NCBI GenBank assembly: GCA_036320915.1
Contig: JAXBDG010000010.1
Location: 1,488,001 to 1,552,000, forward strand
Direction: 5' to 3'
Origin: Linnemannia elongata
Taxonomy: Eukaryota; Mortierellomycota; Mortierellomycetes; Mortierellales; Mortierellaceae
Length of the DNA: 64,000 nucleotides
Position numbers and translations under genes: made by a program. Below, piece after piece: positions 43,582 through 57,101 of this stretch. The notes beneath the pieces were generated by a model that saw only the letters and a program-made list of their open reading frames with translations, searched no databases and was not told where the DNA came from. How positions within the stretch are numbered: position 1 is the first letter of the stretch; every line of letters starts with the position of its first letter.

Positions 43582-46014
43582 TCAACGGCAATCATTTAAC
43601 CCGCCGATGGTCGATGGATGCAAACATCGCTCACTACTTTTTTTTGGTTTCTGCTCTGGCTCTCTCGTTTTTTTTATACTATTAGTCTTACTGACTCGCA
43701 CCTCAAGCTTGAACTTCGATCTCGTTGCTCACCATTCAACCCAACAACCACACAAAAGAAAACAACAGCAACCGCAAAAGCGACAACGACAACGACACTA
43801 TCATCGTCACCGCCATATAGCTCCCTTTTTAACTCTTGTCGTGGTCCTTCTTTCGTTCTTTCTTTTTTTCCTTCGGCTTCTTTTCTCCTCTCAACGCATG
43901 GCTCTCAACCCAACCAACAAGAAAAAAATGAGAGAATGGACGGCCCAAAAAAAACAAAAAAAAAAAAACGACGGCTTTTAAGAAATAGCTCATCCTTCAT
44001 CACCTCTTTTTTGTTTTCTTTCTTTCCTTGAACAGACTGACAATCTTCCAAAAACCTATCCCATTCCACTTATCAACACGCCTCATTGTTTTGTTTGTTT
44101 TGTTTCAAGTGCTCTCGTCTTAACTCTGTTTTTATTTTTCTTTGTTGTTGCATGCGAACTGAATAGCAAAAACTAATTCACAACTTCTCTTCATTAATGC
44201 AAGGCAACAAGTACGCTGTGTTGCTCACAATTTTTTTTCTCTCCTTCTCTCCCTCTCTTCCTTTCTCCCTTCTCTCTCTCTCTCTCACTCGTTTCTTTTC
44301 TCTTTCTCCACCACAAACAGCAGACCCCTAGTAGTACTTTTGGCGGTAAATGAAGTGATAGAATAGAACACTAATTTGTGACGCGAGTTCAGGGGAGGGC
44401 TGATTGATGTTCTGTATGGGTGGGTGGTAATTTTTTTTTGTCTCCGAACCAACGTACGCGCGTCTGTTGAGGACAGATATCCTGGCGATAACATCATTTC
44501 TAATGAAATGGAGAGGGAGGCGCAGAAGGAAGGAGGGTATGATACATGATCGTTAATACGTGATCGTTTAATAAGTAATGGCTGATGACAATGATGTTAT
44601 GTGATAGGTGATGGTGATGAAGAAGGAGAAAAAAAAAGAGGAGTGATCATCGCTCAACTTTCTATGTCTCGGTCTCTTTTTCCATCCTCCGCACACATGG
44701 TGCCTTGTTGGTTGCAAAATTTAATTTCTCCGTGTCGTCTCTCTCCTTTGCCTTTTTAACTGCTTGGCTTTTATTAAGTCCCGCTCCACCTGCCCTACTT
44801 GGCCGATATGCTGCTGCTGTTGCGCCTTTGCCATTCGTTTTAAAGTGGACATGTGTTTGCGTTCATGCATTGGTGCATGACACCACCACAGACAACATCA
44901 TCATTAATGGAAAACTCCCTCTATTGGCGTCCATCTCATTTCTCCTAATAATAATAATAGGTATCCTGAGGGCGGGCAACATTTTCCCATCTTTTTTCTC
45001 ACACCCTTCTCTCTTTTTTCTTCTTTCACCATTTCTTTCCCTCCACAGCGCAACGTGTCGTCTCTCTTGACCCTCTAAAATGGCGCCTGCTTTATTGAAA
45101 ACATGATCTACCAGATGTTGGAAGAAGGAGGAGGATATCTTCGAGGGCCATCTCTGAACCTGGTTGGTCACCTGCTTTTGTCCTTTCTGTCAATCTTTTT
45201 GACCCAGGAGCAAAGGGGGTGGAACTTGCTTCGCATCTATTGGTCAGATGGTGTTGAACACAAGGAAGGTAATCGATGGAAAGAACGACCTATGGTCATG
45301 AAGATGATTAGAAATATCGATGAACCAACCAACCTGTTTATTCTTTCTACACACACACTCTCTCTCTCGGGACAAAGATCGTCCCTCGGCAGCGCAATGC
45401 CCCCATGAGATGAGGAGGCTGTTTGCGGAGGCTGTTTTGAGGGGTGCCTTGTTCACAAGTTGCCCGATCTCCTGTTTTCTTTTCTCCACATACGCATACA
45501 CACTTAGCGCAACCTAACAAATGGGTTGAAATACCCTCGACAAGTACCTTCCTTTAATAATTTTTCTCTAGAGTACTCTTTTTGGGCAATGCCGTGCTAC
45601 CCCATTTCTTCCCCACACACAGTTTCACACACAAATAGCCGAACCATAGCAAACAACAAGTTTTTCTTTGACACCCCAATGCCCTCCCCCCGTTTCTCCT
45701 TGCCTTTTTTTCCGGTGGGGTACCACTTGCTCGTTACTAGCTCCTTGAGGAAGGCAAAAGTAAAGAAACCCTAATTAACAAACTCCCGGTATAGTACATG
45801 ATTGGAAAATGAATAATAGGATAAAAAATGAGCTGATTCACTACAAAGTTTTTCCTCTCGTCGTTCGTGAACGTATCTTATGAATACCAATCCTTTGGTT
45901 AGGGAGTTCAAATAAACAAATTGATGATGAGAACGCAATGAGATGAGGATACAAGGAGATGATAACGACGTCTGTTCGACTCTTACTCATCCCTCTCATT
46001 AGAACAGCATCGCC

Positions 46015-46041
46015 TTTTTTTTTTTTTTTTTTTTTTTTTTT
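46015..46041. repeat. Poly(T) tract, 27 bp
   Basis: Uninterrupted T run in the gene-free region. Confidence 0.95.
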
Positions 46042-46259
46042 GGCTGCAGGAGCACGAAAAGCCTTTTTGCGTCCTGGATCCATGATGGACAATTATGATT
46101 CGCGAGAAGAAGAAAAAAAACAAAGAGAGAGGTGTACAAGGTATACAAATGTAACTCATCAAACCTTTTCATTGACGTCCTTAATTGCGATCATATCCTC
46201 GGACTTAGTGAAAAAAAATAACCCCATCTTGTGTCCTGTAACAATCATCTTATCCCCCG

Positions 46260-46260
46260 C

Positions 46261-46286
<26 letters not shown>
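46260..46286. repeat. Poly(C) tract, 27 bp
   Basis: Uninterrupted run of 27 C (G on the other strand), the only long C/G homopolymer in the window. Such runs are rare and prone to i-motif/G-quadruplex formation. Confidence 0.95.
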
Positions 46287-46291
<5 letters not shown>

Positions 46292-46697
46292 GTCAAGCGT
46301 CGTTGTTTTTTTCACTATCGTACAGATACCTCGCGTGAACGCGTTTTTTAGTGTCGAATCGGATATTCTCGATGTCCAAACTATTTTTTTTTGTTTTCTT
46401 TCTCCTTTTTCCTTTCACATCCTACGGATTTGTTTTTGTAGTTTTTTGTTGTTGTTGTTATTGTTGATGAAAGCGACCAAGGCGTTTGCTTTACTTGCTT
46501 TTTTGTATTGATGGTTGATTTTACGTTTTGTGTACTTTGGATGCAGTTGCATACAACCTCAACCCCTTGTGATCACTTCTGCCATCCTGTTTTTTGCTTC
46601 TTCCTGAAACCCACCCCCATTCTTCTCAGAACAAATATATATATAAAAAAAAATAGTGTATTATTGGCCCAAGACGAACTAAAAACAACAAAAAGAG

Positions 46698-46729
<32 letters not shown>

Positions 46730-46823
46730 GGAGAAGTGGGTGCATGTGAGCACTTCCTCCACATGCAGCTGCTTGACGCTTGCGTTAATTCGATCCCAAG
46801 AAAGAGGAATAGGAACAAAATAG

Positions 46824-46845
46824 AAAAAAAAAAAAAAAAAAAAAA
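46824..46845. repeat. Poly(A) tract, 22 bp
   Basis: Uninterrupted A run; a (GA)n microsatellite lies about 100 bp to its left (46706-46728). Confidence 0.9.
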
Positions 46846-48732
46846 GGCGCCATCATCTCCAAACAACGTCTTCTCATCTCACTCCCCCCCTTTGCCTTTT
46901 TGCCCTTATTTGTGCAGCAACTATGTGTCGAGGGTACGTGTACTAATTCAGAACTTGATCGTTTCTAACATTCAGTTCAAACATGTTTGGATCTCTGGAC
47001 TGGATGAACATGGAGGGTCACTCTTTTGTTTTATAAAGTGTATGAAAGTGTATTTCAAAAAACCATTTAGGTGTTGGAGGGGGGGGGGCACTCCATGAAA
47101 AACAATATTGCGAAATAGAAAGAGGGTTCCTCTCTTCATTTCATGCATTCGTGCTCCAATACATCCATTCATGTTATTTTTCCGTATGCCAGCCTCAAGT
47201 CTTGCAGCAAGAAGAAGGGCACAAAAAGTGAAGGGCGAGAGAAAACCCAATGAAAAGGAAGGTTGTGAAGACGTACAAAAGGTACATTTGTTTTTATCCG
47301 TGTTGTAGGAGAAGTTGTTCTCGTGATATGTGTGCGTGCATGCAAGGCCAAGAATACCTACATGTATGTCTCCGTTCATGGACTTTAGGTGTCATGTGGA
47401 AAAACACCTTGACTGTGAACCCATAGACACAATGATCCATAAAACAATCGATAACAATAGCAACAAACGGACCCACGTTTTTCATCGCCTGATTGTTAAG
47501 TGGTTTCCCGTCCCCTCTTATTCTCTTTGCCTCCCTTTCCTCCTTTCTTTTTGACTCCTCCTTTGCCAGTTCATGCATGCATGGCGTGAAAGAGGTTAGA
47601 GAGCCAACGAGTGAAGGAGGAGAAAGGAACAAAGGAAGGAAGGGGAGGGAAAGGAGGTATAGAAGTGGAGGAGTGAGCATCTCTGTTGTTTTCCTGCTCT
47701 TTGTTGAGGCCACGCCGTTTGAGCAAAAACATCATAAGTGCAAGACAGAGAGAGAAGCTAAAAACAACCACCACAACAAACAAAAACAGATCAATACAAA
47801 AGGAAAAAAAAAAAGTGCCAGATCAACAAGGATGATGAATAAGTTTGTAAGGTGGAGGGAAAGGCGAATGGATAAATGTCGGCCAAGATTTGAGTGGGGG
47901 ATGCTAAATCCAGCATTCCTTCTGAGTGGGTGTGCTCTTTTGTATGTTTTTTTCTCCACCAGATTTTTTTTGAGCTGCATGGAGATTTTTACTTCGAATC
48001 GACGCCACTAATTCGCCGAGTTTTTGTTCTCAGATCCTTCCGACTGTGCCGCTTCCGATCCCATACATCTTTGGCTAAGTATGCACCTTGCGCCCTGACA
48101 GACTATAAGTAGAGAATGAAAAGAAGAGTTTGAGATGAACAAAAGAAAAGACGAGGTTTGAGATGAACTAAGGAAAGAAGAGAGGGAAGGTGATAGAAAC
48201 AAAGTAGGTAATGGCCTGACTAGGTACATCACCTTTTTCAGAGACTAATAATCATTTAGTTTTTTTTATCACTTGAGTGATCTGTTTCCTCCGCCGAAGA
48301 TTCGGTGCGTGGTTGAAGAAGAAGGGGGAGGGGGGTATGGTAGAGCGTGTGTATGTATGAGGATGAGTGTGGTAGTTGTCGACGGCATAAGGACAAGACA
48401 TTAGGGTTTGGCATGGAGGGAAAAAAAGAAAGACCATAGAATAACCGTTACCAATCCCGTGATTTTTTTTTCTCTCCGTCCGAGGTGACGCGAATATTGT
48501 AGATAAAGCGTGCTTGTGCCTGACAAATCCGCCCCTTTTCCCTTCACTGACTCATCACTTCTCTTCTTACGACATTTCCTTCCATCACACCCAATCCTAC
48601 ATAAACAATTCCCATTCGACTCTCTTTTCCGAACCAAATCATTCATTCAGCTACATTGCCAACAACAATCACCTACCCAACCAACCTACCAACCAACCAC
48701 CCTCATATACATACAACAACAGGAACTACAAG

Positions 48733-49080
48733 ATGGCATCCCAACTCGCAGCCTCAGTCCGCACACTGATCAAAACCTCCATCGCCTCAAACCCAGTCAT
48801 GATCTTCTCGAAATCCTACTGCCCTTACTGTCTGCGGGTCAAGGACCTCTTTGACGACCTCGCCGTCCCCTACAAGGCCCTCGAACTCGACGAACACGAG
48901 AATGGGTTTGAAATCCAAGCTGACCTCAAGACGCTTACCGGTCAGACCTCGGTCCCAAATGTCTTTGTGAAGGGGACCCATGTCGGCGGGAGTGATGATA
49001 CTCACGCAGCGAGGGACTCTGGACGGTTGAAGGAGTTGTTGGATAAATCTGTTTGGGAGACTCCTTTCCCTGATGCTTAG
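48733..49080 (+). CDS. Dithiol glutaredoxin
   Basis: The single-exon product of 115 residues has the class I glutaredoxin layout: CPYC active site at 30-33, TSVPNVFV (cis-Pro loop that binds glutathione) at about 74-81 and GGSDDT at about 87-92. It reduces disulfides and glutathionylated proteins with glutathione. The length is that of the cytosolic enzyme; residues 1-20 form the first helix and do not look like a strong presequence. A CT- and CAA-rich 5' leader precedes the start. It converges with the xanthine dehydrogenase gene, about 410 bp between stop codons. Confidence 0.95.
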   Translation: MASQLAASVRTLIKTSIASNPVMIFSKSYCPYCLRVKDLFDDLAVPYKALELDEHENGFEIQADLKTLTGQTSVPNVFVKGTHVGGSDDTHAARDSGRLKELLDKSVWETPFPDA

Positions 49081-49491
49081 ACAAGGTGTTCTTGAGGGGG
49101 GGGACGGAGGTACCCTGGAAGGTTGTGGGTGGACAGTGTGTTTCGCCCCTTTTCTTCATTTTTCAACAAGCAAACAACAAACGAATTAAATAGACGTTAG
49201 ATCACAATAGAAGTTTGAACATGAATTTTTTGAAACAAATATTGTTGGAGAGATCCGGATCTCTTTGTTCGGGTCATATCTATCCACATTCCTCAGTCGG
49301 CAACCCTTGAAATTAATTATTTACTTTGCTGATTAGAACGAACATTGATTGCCACAAAGAAAGAAAATAAACAATAGGGTAATGTACAAAAATGAATGGG
49401 TTTATTATGTGCAATAGGGCAATAGTATGCTTGCTTTTTGACTGAAGGAAAAAAAAATGTGACAAAGTAGAGTAGTAGTGAAAGAAAATGC
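49081..49491. other. Convergent 3' region
   Basis: AT-rich sequence between two convergent stop codons, holding both 3' UTRs. No other element seen. Confidence 0.5.
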
Positions 49492-52400
49492 TTAGAAGAC
49501 GGAGAGAACCCATGGGCGCTCGCCAGACTTGGCCTCGAGCTTGGAGCTCTCGGCAATAGAGTCGCCGACAGCCATGCGGATGCGCTCAGGAGTGGCAGGG
49601 AGCGACAACGAGAACGAACCGGGGTGGCCGTTCTCCTGGCGGGCATACCACAGAGCATTGCGGATAGCAAAGTAGACCGACGAACCGAGGAACAGTGGGG
49701 GCTCACCGACTCCCTTGGACTTGTACACAGTCTTGACACTATCGTGGGTGACATCCTCAAAGAACGAGACGTTGAACTCCTGAGGAATGCACTGGAAGCC
49801 GGGGATCTTGTAGTTACCAGGTCCCTGGGTGAAGAGACGACCGTTGGGGAAGTACAACGACTCCTCGGTGGTCGACCAGCCCATACCCTGGATGAAGGCT
49901 CCCTCAATCTGACCAATATCGATCGAGGGGTTGATCGAGCGACCCAAGTCCATGTTGACATCAGACCGAAGAACAGTGTGAGCACCAGTCAACAGATCAA
50001 CCTCAACCTCAGAGATGGCAGCACCCATCGTGAAGTAGAAGAAGAGCTGGCCCTTGTTCTCACCCCACTTGTAGCCGAGATCGGGAACCTTGTAGAAACC
50101 GTTGGCGCTGAGGTTGACACGGTCAAAGTAGGCGTGGTGGACAATCTCCTTCCAGGAAAGACCCTTGGCGCGGTAGGGCTCGAGACGCTCGTTGATTTGG
50201 TCGCAGGCGTTCTTGACAGCCATACCGTTCATGTCCGACGAGGCAGAGGCAGCAGTGGGCGAAGCATTGGCAACCTTGTCGGTCGAGGTCTCGACAATGT
50301 GGATCATCTCCATGGGAATATCAAGACCCTCGGCGCAGACCTGGATCATCTTGGTGTGAAGACCCTGACCCATCTCAACACCACCGTGAGACAAGAGGAC
50401 CGAACCGTCGTGGTAGATATGAACCATGGCACCGGCCTGGTTAAGATGAAGAGCTGTGAACGAGATACCGTACTTGGTGGGGATGAAGGCGAGACCGCGC
50501 TTGCGCCACTTGGACTGCTTGTTGAACTCATCGACGGCGGCTCTGCGGGCATCATAGTTAGCCTTCTCCTTGAGCTGGTAGTAACCCTTGGGCAAGTGCC
50601 AGTCCTTTAGCTCCTGGTTGAAGTGGGTGAGCTGTCCCTCCTTGTAAAAGTTGAGCTCACGGAACTCCTCCTGGGTCATGCCAATGCGTTCGGCGATCTC
50701 GGTCATGTAGGTCTCGGCAATGACGTTGGCCTGGGGTCCACCGAAACCACGGAAGGCAGTGTTGGAGTGGATGTTGGTGCGGCAGCAGCGACCGACGGCA
50801 CGAACGTTGGGAATGTAGTAGACGTTGTCGATGTGTCCGAGAGCACGCTCCATGACAGCGACCGACAAATCCGAAGACCAACCAGCGTTCAAGTAGAGCT
50901 CAGTGTCCAAGGCAACCAACTTGTTGTTCTCGTCAAGACCGACCTTCCACTTGCCCATGAAGGGGTTACGCTGACCAGAGATGGCCATATCCTCGTTACG
51001 ATCCAACATGCAGCGGACGGGTCTCTTTTGGTGGTACGAGGCGACCGACATGATACAGGACAGGGGGATAGTACGGGACTCCTTGCCTCCGAAACCACCT
51101 CCGAGACGCTTGACCTTGCAGGCAACCTTGTGGGCGCTGACACCGAGGACGCTGGCGACAACAGCCTGGGTCTCGTTGGCATTCTGGGTCGAGGCATAAA
51201 TCTCAAACTCGCCCTCACCCTTGTTGTTGACGAGGACGGCCTGGGTCTCGAGGTAGAACTGCTCCTGACCACCGAGACGGGTCTGGCCCTCAAAGACCTT
51301 GGCACAGGTGGCAAAGGCGGCATCGACATCACCCTTGACAATCGACTTTGTGAGGGGAATGTAAGAGTCGGCGGCAATGGCCTCATCGATGGTGACGACG
51401 TGAGGGAGATCAATGTACTCAATCTTGACCTTGCGGGCAGCCTCCTGAGCAATGACCTGGGTGTCGGCGACAATAACACCGATAATCTGACCAACGCAGT
51501 GGACCTCCTCCGAAGCAAAGATCTCCTCGTCGTCGAACATGGCAGCACCCCAGACGTTGTTGCCGGGAACATCCTTATGACCGTAGTAAGCCTTGACGCC
51601 AGGGTGGGCAAGGGCAGCGCTGGTATCGATGCTGACAATCTTGGCGTGGGCGCGGGTGGAGAGGACCATGGCACCGTACAACTCGTTGTGGAGCTTGGGC
51701 ATATCGTCGGTGTAGAGAGCCTCACCGGTGACCTGCTTCATGGCAGCAACATGGGCAACACTCTGAGAGACAATCTTGGTCTCGGAGAACTGAACAGTTC
51801 CCTTATCGCTCTGAGCACCAAAGGAAAGGTCGCGGTGGATCTCCTGGGTCATCAAGCTGATATCACCGTGCTCGTGCTCAACCTCCAACTTCTGCTGCTC
51901 AATGACATCCCACCAGAAGCGGACAAAGAACGACTTGGCCAAGGTGCGGCGGTACTCGGGCATACCACCGGGGGTCGAGACCTCCATGGGAAGATCCTGA
52001 TCCAAAGCCTCGAGAGCTCCCTGCAAAACGTCGTTGTCACCCCAAGTCTTGCCCTTAAGGAAGGCAGAGGCATTCTTGGCCTGGCAGGTGAAGGCGCTCA
52101 TACCACCGTAACCGAAGCCGGTTTCGACGATGGTGTTGTCAGAGGCGAGCTGAACACGGATGGCGGCGGTGACAATAGCAATATCGTCGTCCTTTCTCTT
52201 GGCCTGCTTGAACGAGCGGATGTACTCGCCAGGGCGGGTGAGAGGAATGTGAATCTCGGTCAAAATGTCGGTGGCGGGGTTCAAAGCGGTCTTACGGTAA
52301 CCGACGAAGAACTCAGTGGCAGGGACAACACGAGCGGTAGAGTCGACAGACTGCTCGGAGGAGAGAATGCTGAAGGTCGAGTTGGAGGCGACAAAGACAG

Positions 52401-54148
52401 GGTTCAAATCCGAGATGGGAGAAGCGGTAGCAATGTTACCGGCAACCGAGGCAGCGTTACGAATCTGGTTACCAGCGAAGTACTTGATGTTGGCCAAGAA
52501 GGCGCGGAGGACGTGGGCCTGCTCCTCGGAGACGGTCTCGATGGCCTGCTTGAGGGCCTTCTGGAAGTTGGCGACAGTGACGTTGGCGCCGATGGTGATG
52601 CCTTCGGGGGTAATGCTGATTCCCTGAAGCTCAGCAACGTCGTGCAAGTAAACAAAGGGAGAATATTCCATGTACTTGAACTTGGTCTCGACTCCGACCT
52701 CAGTGTTGCCTCCGATGAACTTTGCCTGGGGGTAAGCAGCCTTGATCTGGAGGACCTGGGCCAAGGTGGTGGGGCGGAACCATTGGGCCTTACGTCCTTG
52801 GAAGTGAAGAGGCTCAGCGGTCTTCTTCATGAGTCTGGGAGGGAAGATCAATTCCTGGGTGGGGTCGTAGGCCTTGAAAAGGACCGAGGGGAAGCGAACA
52901 GAGCTCTCCTGGGGAACAGTCGAGGCGAACTCGGGCTTCTCATCCTTGCAGCACCCACCGTTGGCACCAGCGCCTCCGCAGCATCCACCAGCCTTCTTGG
53001 CACCACCGGCAGGGGCGGCGAAGGATTTGGCAGCGTCCAGGATGGGGCGGTATCCAGTGCAGCGACACAAGTTTCCGTCGAAGGACTCCTCGACCTCGTG
53101 CTCGGAGGGGGTGGAGTTGTTGCGGAGGAGGGCGTAGAGCGACATGGCGATACCAGGTGTGCAGAAACCGCACTGGGAACTATTTTGATGAGAGTAAATA
53201 ATTAAGAGTTAGACAACCGTGGGAGGAAATAATCATTGATCGTCGTTGTTGACCAGCAAAGTGAGGAATAAAGAAAAAGGAACGTACCCGTAGCAGAGAG
53301 CAATGCGCTCCTGGACGGGGTGAGGGTTCTTGTGGTCACCGAGACCCTCGATGGTGATGACATGCTTGCCGTCAACGGAGCACAGCGGGGTCAAACAGGC
53401 GTTGACGTTCAAGTGGCTATTGATCATGTTTCAATTGAGAGAGTACTTTCTGGTTAGGACAAAGTAATCATTCCGAGACATCTGATTGGCCAGGTAATCA
53501 AGTCACCAAGTAGTAAAGGAAAAAGTAATGGATAACAAACACACACAGGTGTTCATCGTTGCGATCAGGGGGTATCAACTACCACACCACCCAACGAACG
53601 ACCACTCCCCCGGTTATGAAGGAGACAGTGCCAAGACGGGTAACTTTATGAACAAAACCAACGTACCGAATGTGCTGCGTAGCCTTGTCGTAGTTAGAAA
53701 CCATCACCGTGCAGGCACCTATTCATATGCATAAAAAGAAACGCAAGGAAAGAGCAGGCTACATCAGCTTCCTGTTTTTTGTTCATTCGAGATGGAGTTT
53801 CACACTTCTTTGCATGGGGAAACAAAAAAGGTGAAAAGCAAAGCACACGACATCCATTTTCTGCATCTCTCTCTTCTTTTTCACTGCTGACGAGCTACAG
53901 CTAAGTCCCTTTGTCCCTGTCTCGGTTTAATGCATAAATACACAGCAACAAACAAACAAAAGAGATAAAGAAAATAACTTACCACAACCACCCTCAGCGC
54001 ATCCAAGCTTGGATCCAGTGAGTCCGATGGAGCGGACATATTGAAGCAGGGTTGTGTCGGGGTCGGGGTTGTTGAGAATGATCTCGGTACCGTTGAGGTA
54101 AAAGTGGAGCTTGCTGGAGTAAGCAGAGACGTCGAGTGTGGGGGCCAT
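49492..54148 (-). CDS. Xanthine dehydrogenase (molybdenum hydroxylase)
   Basis: Four exons (54148-53983, 53718-53667, 53416-53288, 53179-49492) with consensus, in-phase junctions give 1344 residues, the usual length. Domain order: first [2Fe-2S] cluster (C50, C55, C58, C80; CAEGGCGAC), second cluster (C120, C123, C155, C157; QCGFC and CRC), FAD domain ([11 protein letters not shown]), then the Moco domain with [35 protein letters not shown] and the catalytic-base region GVGEPPLF. The Glu in GGKE and the Arg in AFRG favour xanthine over aldehyde oxidase specificity. It converts hypoxanthine and xanthine to urate. A Gly/Cys-rich insert (GGCC twice, about 180-195) lies just after the second cluster. 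Codon use is strongly biased, suggesting high expression. Confidence 0.95.
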
Positions 54149-54785
54149 TTTGATAAAGGAGGGCTGTTGTTGTAGGAGTGGTTGATGGTTGTAGTTGTTT
54201 TTTGTTACAAGGGAGTAAAGGAGAACAAGGGCGTTAGGAAGAGGAGAGTAAGGGTATACAGGAGGATGAAAAGGAGGCTAATTACAAAAGCGAAGTTATT
54301 TCTTTCAACGTAGGAATGGTTGATAGATAAAAAAGAAGAGTGAGGAGGAGTGAGTAAAGAAAAGTGTGAGAAAGTGAAAAAAAGATGAGATGAAGGAGAG
54401 AAGAGAGAGAGGAGGGATGAAGGGTGAGGAAGAAAGCAGAAGAAAAGTAAAAGAAAAGGGGGGGGGGGATGAATGGCCGAGTTCCTTTAAGTATTCTTTT
54501 TTTCGACAAACGACGACGAAAGGGCGAAAGAGGGACTACGGAAATTTATTCCTTTTGCTGTTCAATACCAACCAACGAAGAAGCAACAGAAAGAAAAAAA
54601 AAACTGGAGTAAAGTTTTCCGAAGGGAGGGGGAGGGGTCAAGATCGAACCTTGCTTTGGCTCCCTCTGTGCAAAGGTGGGGCACAGGGCAAAAACAGCAG
54701 AGAGTGGACACCTTGTTCTTTCGGGCACGCACACTCTTTCATTCTTTTGCAAACATGGGGTAAAGTCCACGTACACTCGCATACG

Positions 54786-54816
<31 letters not shown>

Positions 54817-57101
54817 TATTATCCCCTCCTTTGCGCAGAGAGGGTCGATGTATCCAGCAAATGACAACAACACCCTTTGTTCATCTACTACACTCTTACA
54901 TGAACATACAGGACATACACATACACCCACAGTCTCCACTCCTCAACTTGTCAATGCGGATAATATGCATCCATGAACACCCACATCACCTCCATTGTAC
55001 AATGCTCGTCTCCACTTCTCCATTATCCTCTCCGAACCATTGTTGGTGGTTGATCATTGATCGTTTCATTGCTAATCACTTCATCATACCAATTGATCAA
55101 TTTGTGGGTCAAAGGGAGGGGGGCTGGGTCCCCTCGCTCACCCGCACTGATGACAAGAGGGGGCGAAGCGACAGAAGGGAACAACCTGCCTGCCTGGTTG
55201 GTTGGTAGGCTGGTTGACTGAATGGCTGGTGCAATCAGTACGCTTTCCCTTTCTCTTCCTCCTGACTGCCCGCACAATCTCTCACCTTAACCTTCTCCAC
55301 ACTTCCCTACAATGAATACAGTACCATCACCACCACTGTTACCCAGGCACGGTATTACCTATGGGTACAAAATAAGCATGTTTTCTCTTCCTCTCTCCTT
55401 CTTACTCGCACTTTGTCCACGAGGACGTTGCACCAACGGGAAGCAACCGACCATCCGTCCTCTAACAAAGCGTCTATGTTTCTCTTTCTACTCGCCCCCT
55501 CTTCACCTCCGGAATTTATTTGCCCAAACAAAACAAACAATTGAATTGAATTGGCTGCAGGTGGACCCACTTTTTTTTTTTTGAGGGGTGTACCCCCACT
55601 TTTTTTTAGACATAGCAGCAAACCCTCACGCTCACAAGTACAAATTTTGTGGACCGACAAATCAAGCAGAGACAGTATCCGTACCCTTGTACAAAGAAGG
55701 GGGGTTCAAGGGAAGGTAAGGGACTTTTCCATCTCGTGGCAGCGAGACACACTTTCCCTACCCCGCCTTTTACATTTTGTTTGTTTCTTGGTAATGAAGC
55801 AGGCAGGCAATGCAATTGAACAAATCGACAAGATCTTTGATCAAGAGGAAGGGGAGCATGCAGGGCAACGAGACAACAGAGAACAACAAAATGAGCATCC
55901 AATAGTACATTCGTCGAACAAACAATCTTTTTTTTTGTTCTTTCTGTCATTACCGAATATCTACAAAACCCATGCTGAATACATCTTTCGACTTCCCCAC
56001 CCCCGCCTTTTGTTACACTTATTCAATTGCTCAAGACTATTAAATGTTACTTCTCTTGCCTCTTACTCTTCCTGGCAAACGTGGATGAAATGCGTGTGCA
56101 CAACCCCGCTCCCGCTTCTATTGCTTCATATCAACCATCTATTCAGGGACAAAAAAAAAAAGAATAGAACGAAAGAAACAAAAATCTGGGAAAATAAGGT
56201 TCCGTCGTTGGTGACACAAACATGGGACAACCTCTCCGACACTTTCCCCTTTCTTCTTCCTTTTTCTTCTTTCTCGTTTGTTGTTGTCGTCAATCCTTTC
56301 TCTTTACAAGCTCCATCCTATTTGTCATTATCGTCCCTTTACATAATGAACTCCATCAACAAGAATGTAGATTTGGGAACGTTGAGGATCGAAAATACAA
56401 ACCAAGTGCTACTCAAAATTGATCAATCACTGTGGTGTTTTCCTGGGAAGAAATGACCAGTAAAAACAGCAATACCTGAGCAGCCATGAGCTATGCAGGT
56501 TCAATCTCGTTGTTTATTTTTGTTTTATTTTGTTTTTTGTTTTTTTTTGCTCGCTCTTTGTTTTTTTGTTTTTCGGCCATTGTTGTTGTGTGGCGAATGG
56601 TAGTGTATGGTTTAGACGGATTAGGCCACCTTCTTCCGCTTTCTTGCTTCTCGGGCACCCTTCGATCGCTGTTGAAGTATGTCCGCCTCTGCAGCCATTA
56701 GTTCGTACTAATAGTACACGTTCATGAGAGAGAAGGAGAGAGAAAATACCAAAGTCAGTCAAATAAGCATTGAAAAGACTTGCTCCATCTTCTGCTCTCA
56801 AGTTTAATCCCTGTTCCGGATGTTTCGTCCATTGGTATGTGAGAATGAAAGAAACATCCACTGTCATTGCGGAGGTGGGCCAGCTCCAGACATCTCCTTC
56901 CTGTCCCCTTCCTTGATCCAATAAAGATCATAGTTGTTGAGACAATGAGAGAGAGAGAGTGTCACCCATAATAAATAAATAAAAAAAAGTCCGGGGGTGG
57001 AGAACTTTGACGAAATGTTGACAAAGCCTATATATCCAGTTTGTTGATTTCCGTGACCATGCTATGTTGTCTCTCCGGTGGGTGAATGTTCAATAGTCTA
57101 T
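54149..57101. other. Intergenic, xanthine dehydrogenase to CENP-S
   Basis: Xanthine dehydrogenase promoter plus about 2.5 kb with nothing convincing. A GA-rich stretch lies at 54330-54480. A minus-strand frame at about 56745-56921 has a coding-like look (SFILTYQWTKHPEQGLNL) and could be an isolated exon, but I cannot attach it to a gene. Confidence 0.4.
54786..54812. repeat. Poly(A) tract, 27 bp
   Basis: Uninterrupted A run upstream of xanthine dehydrogenase. Confidence 0.95.

Larger units (their letters stand above)
41750..48732. other. Seven-kilobase gene-free region
   Basis: No recognisable coding region on either strand. It holds the purine tract, (CA)n at 43533-43566, long A/T runs and a 27-base C run. 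Many short frames are low-complexity. It could contain non-coding RNAs, a decayed transposon or very diverged genes; nothing visible favours one. Confidence 0.5.

Noticed and set aside
50623..53205. 860-codon open frame antisense to xanthine dehydrogenase
   Set aside because: It mirrors a highly codon-biased gene, whose third-position bias keeps the opposite strand open. The translation is Gly/Leu/Asp low-complexity with no family mark.
54390..55208. 272-codon plus-strand frame
   Set aside because: Runs through GA-rich and poly(A) low-complexity DNA in the xanthine dehydrogenase upstream region; no conserved pattern.
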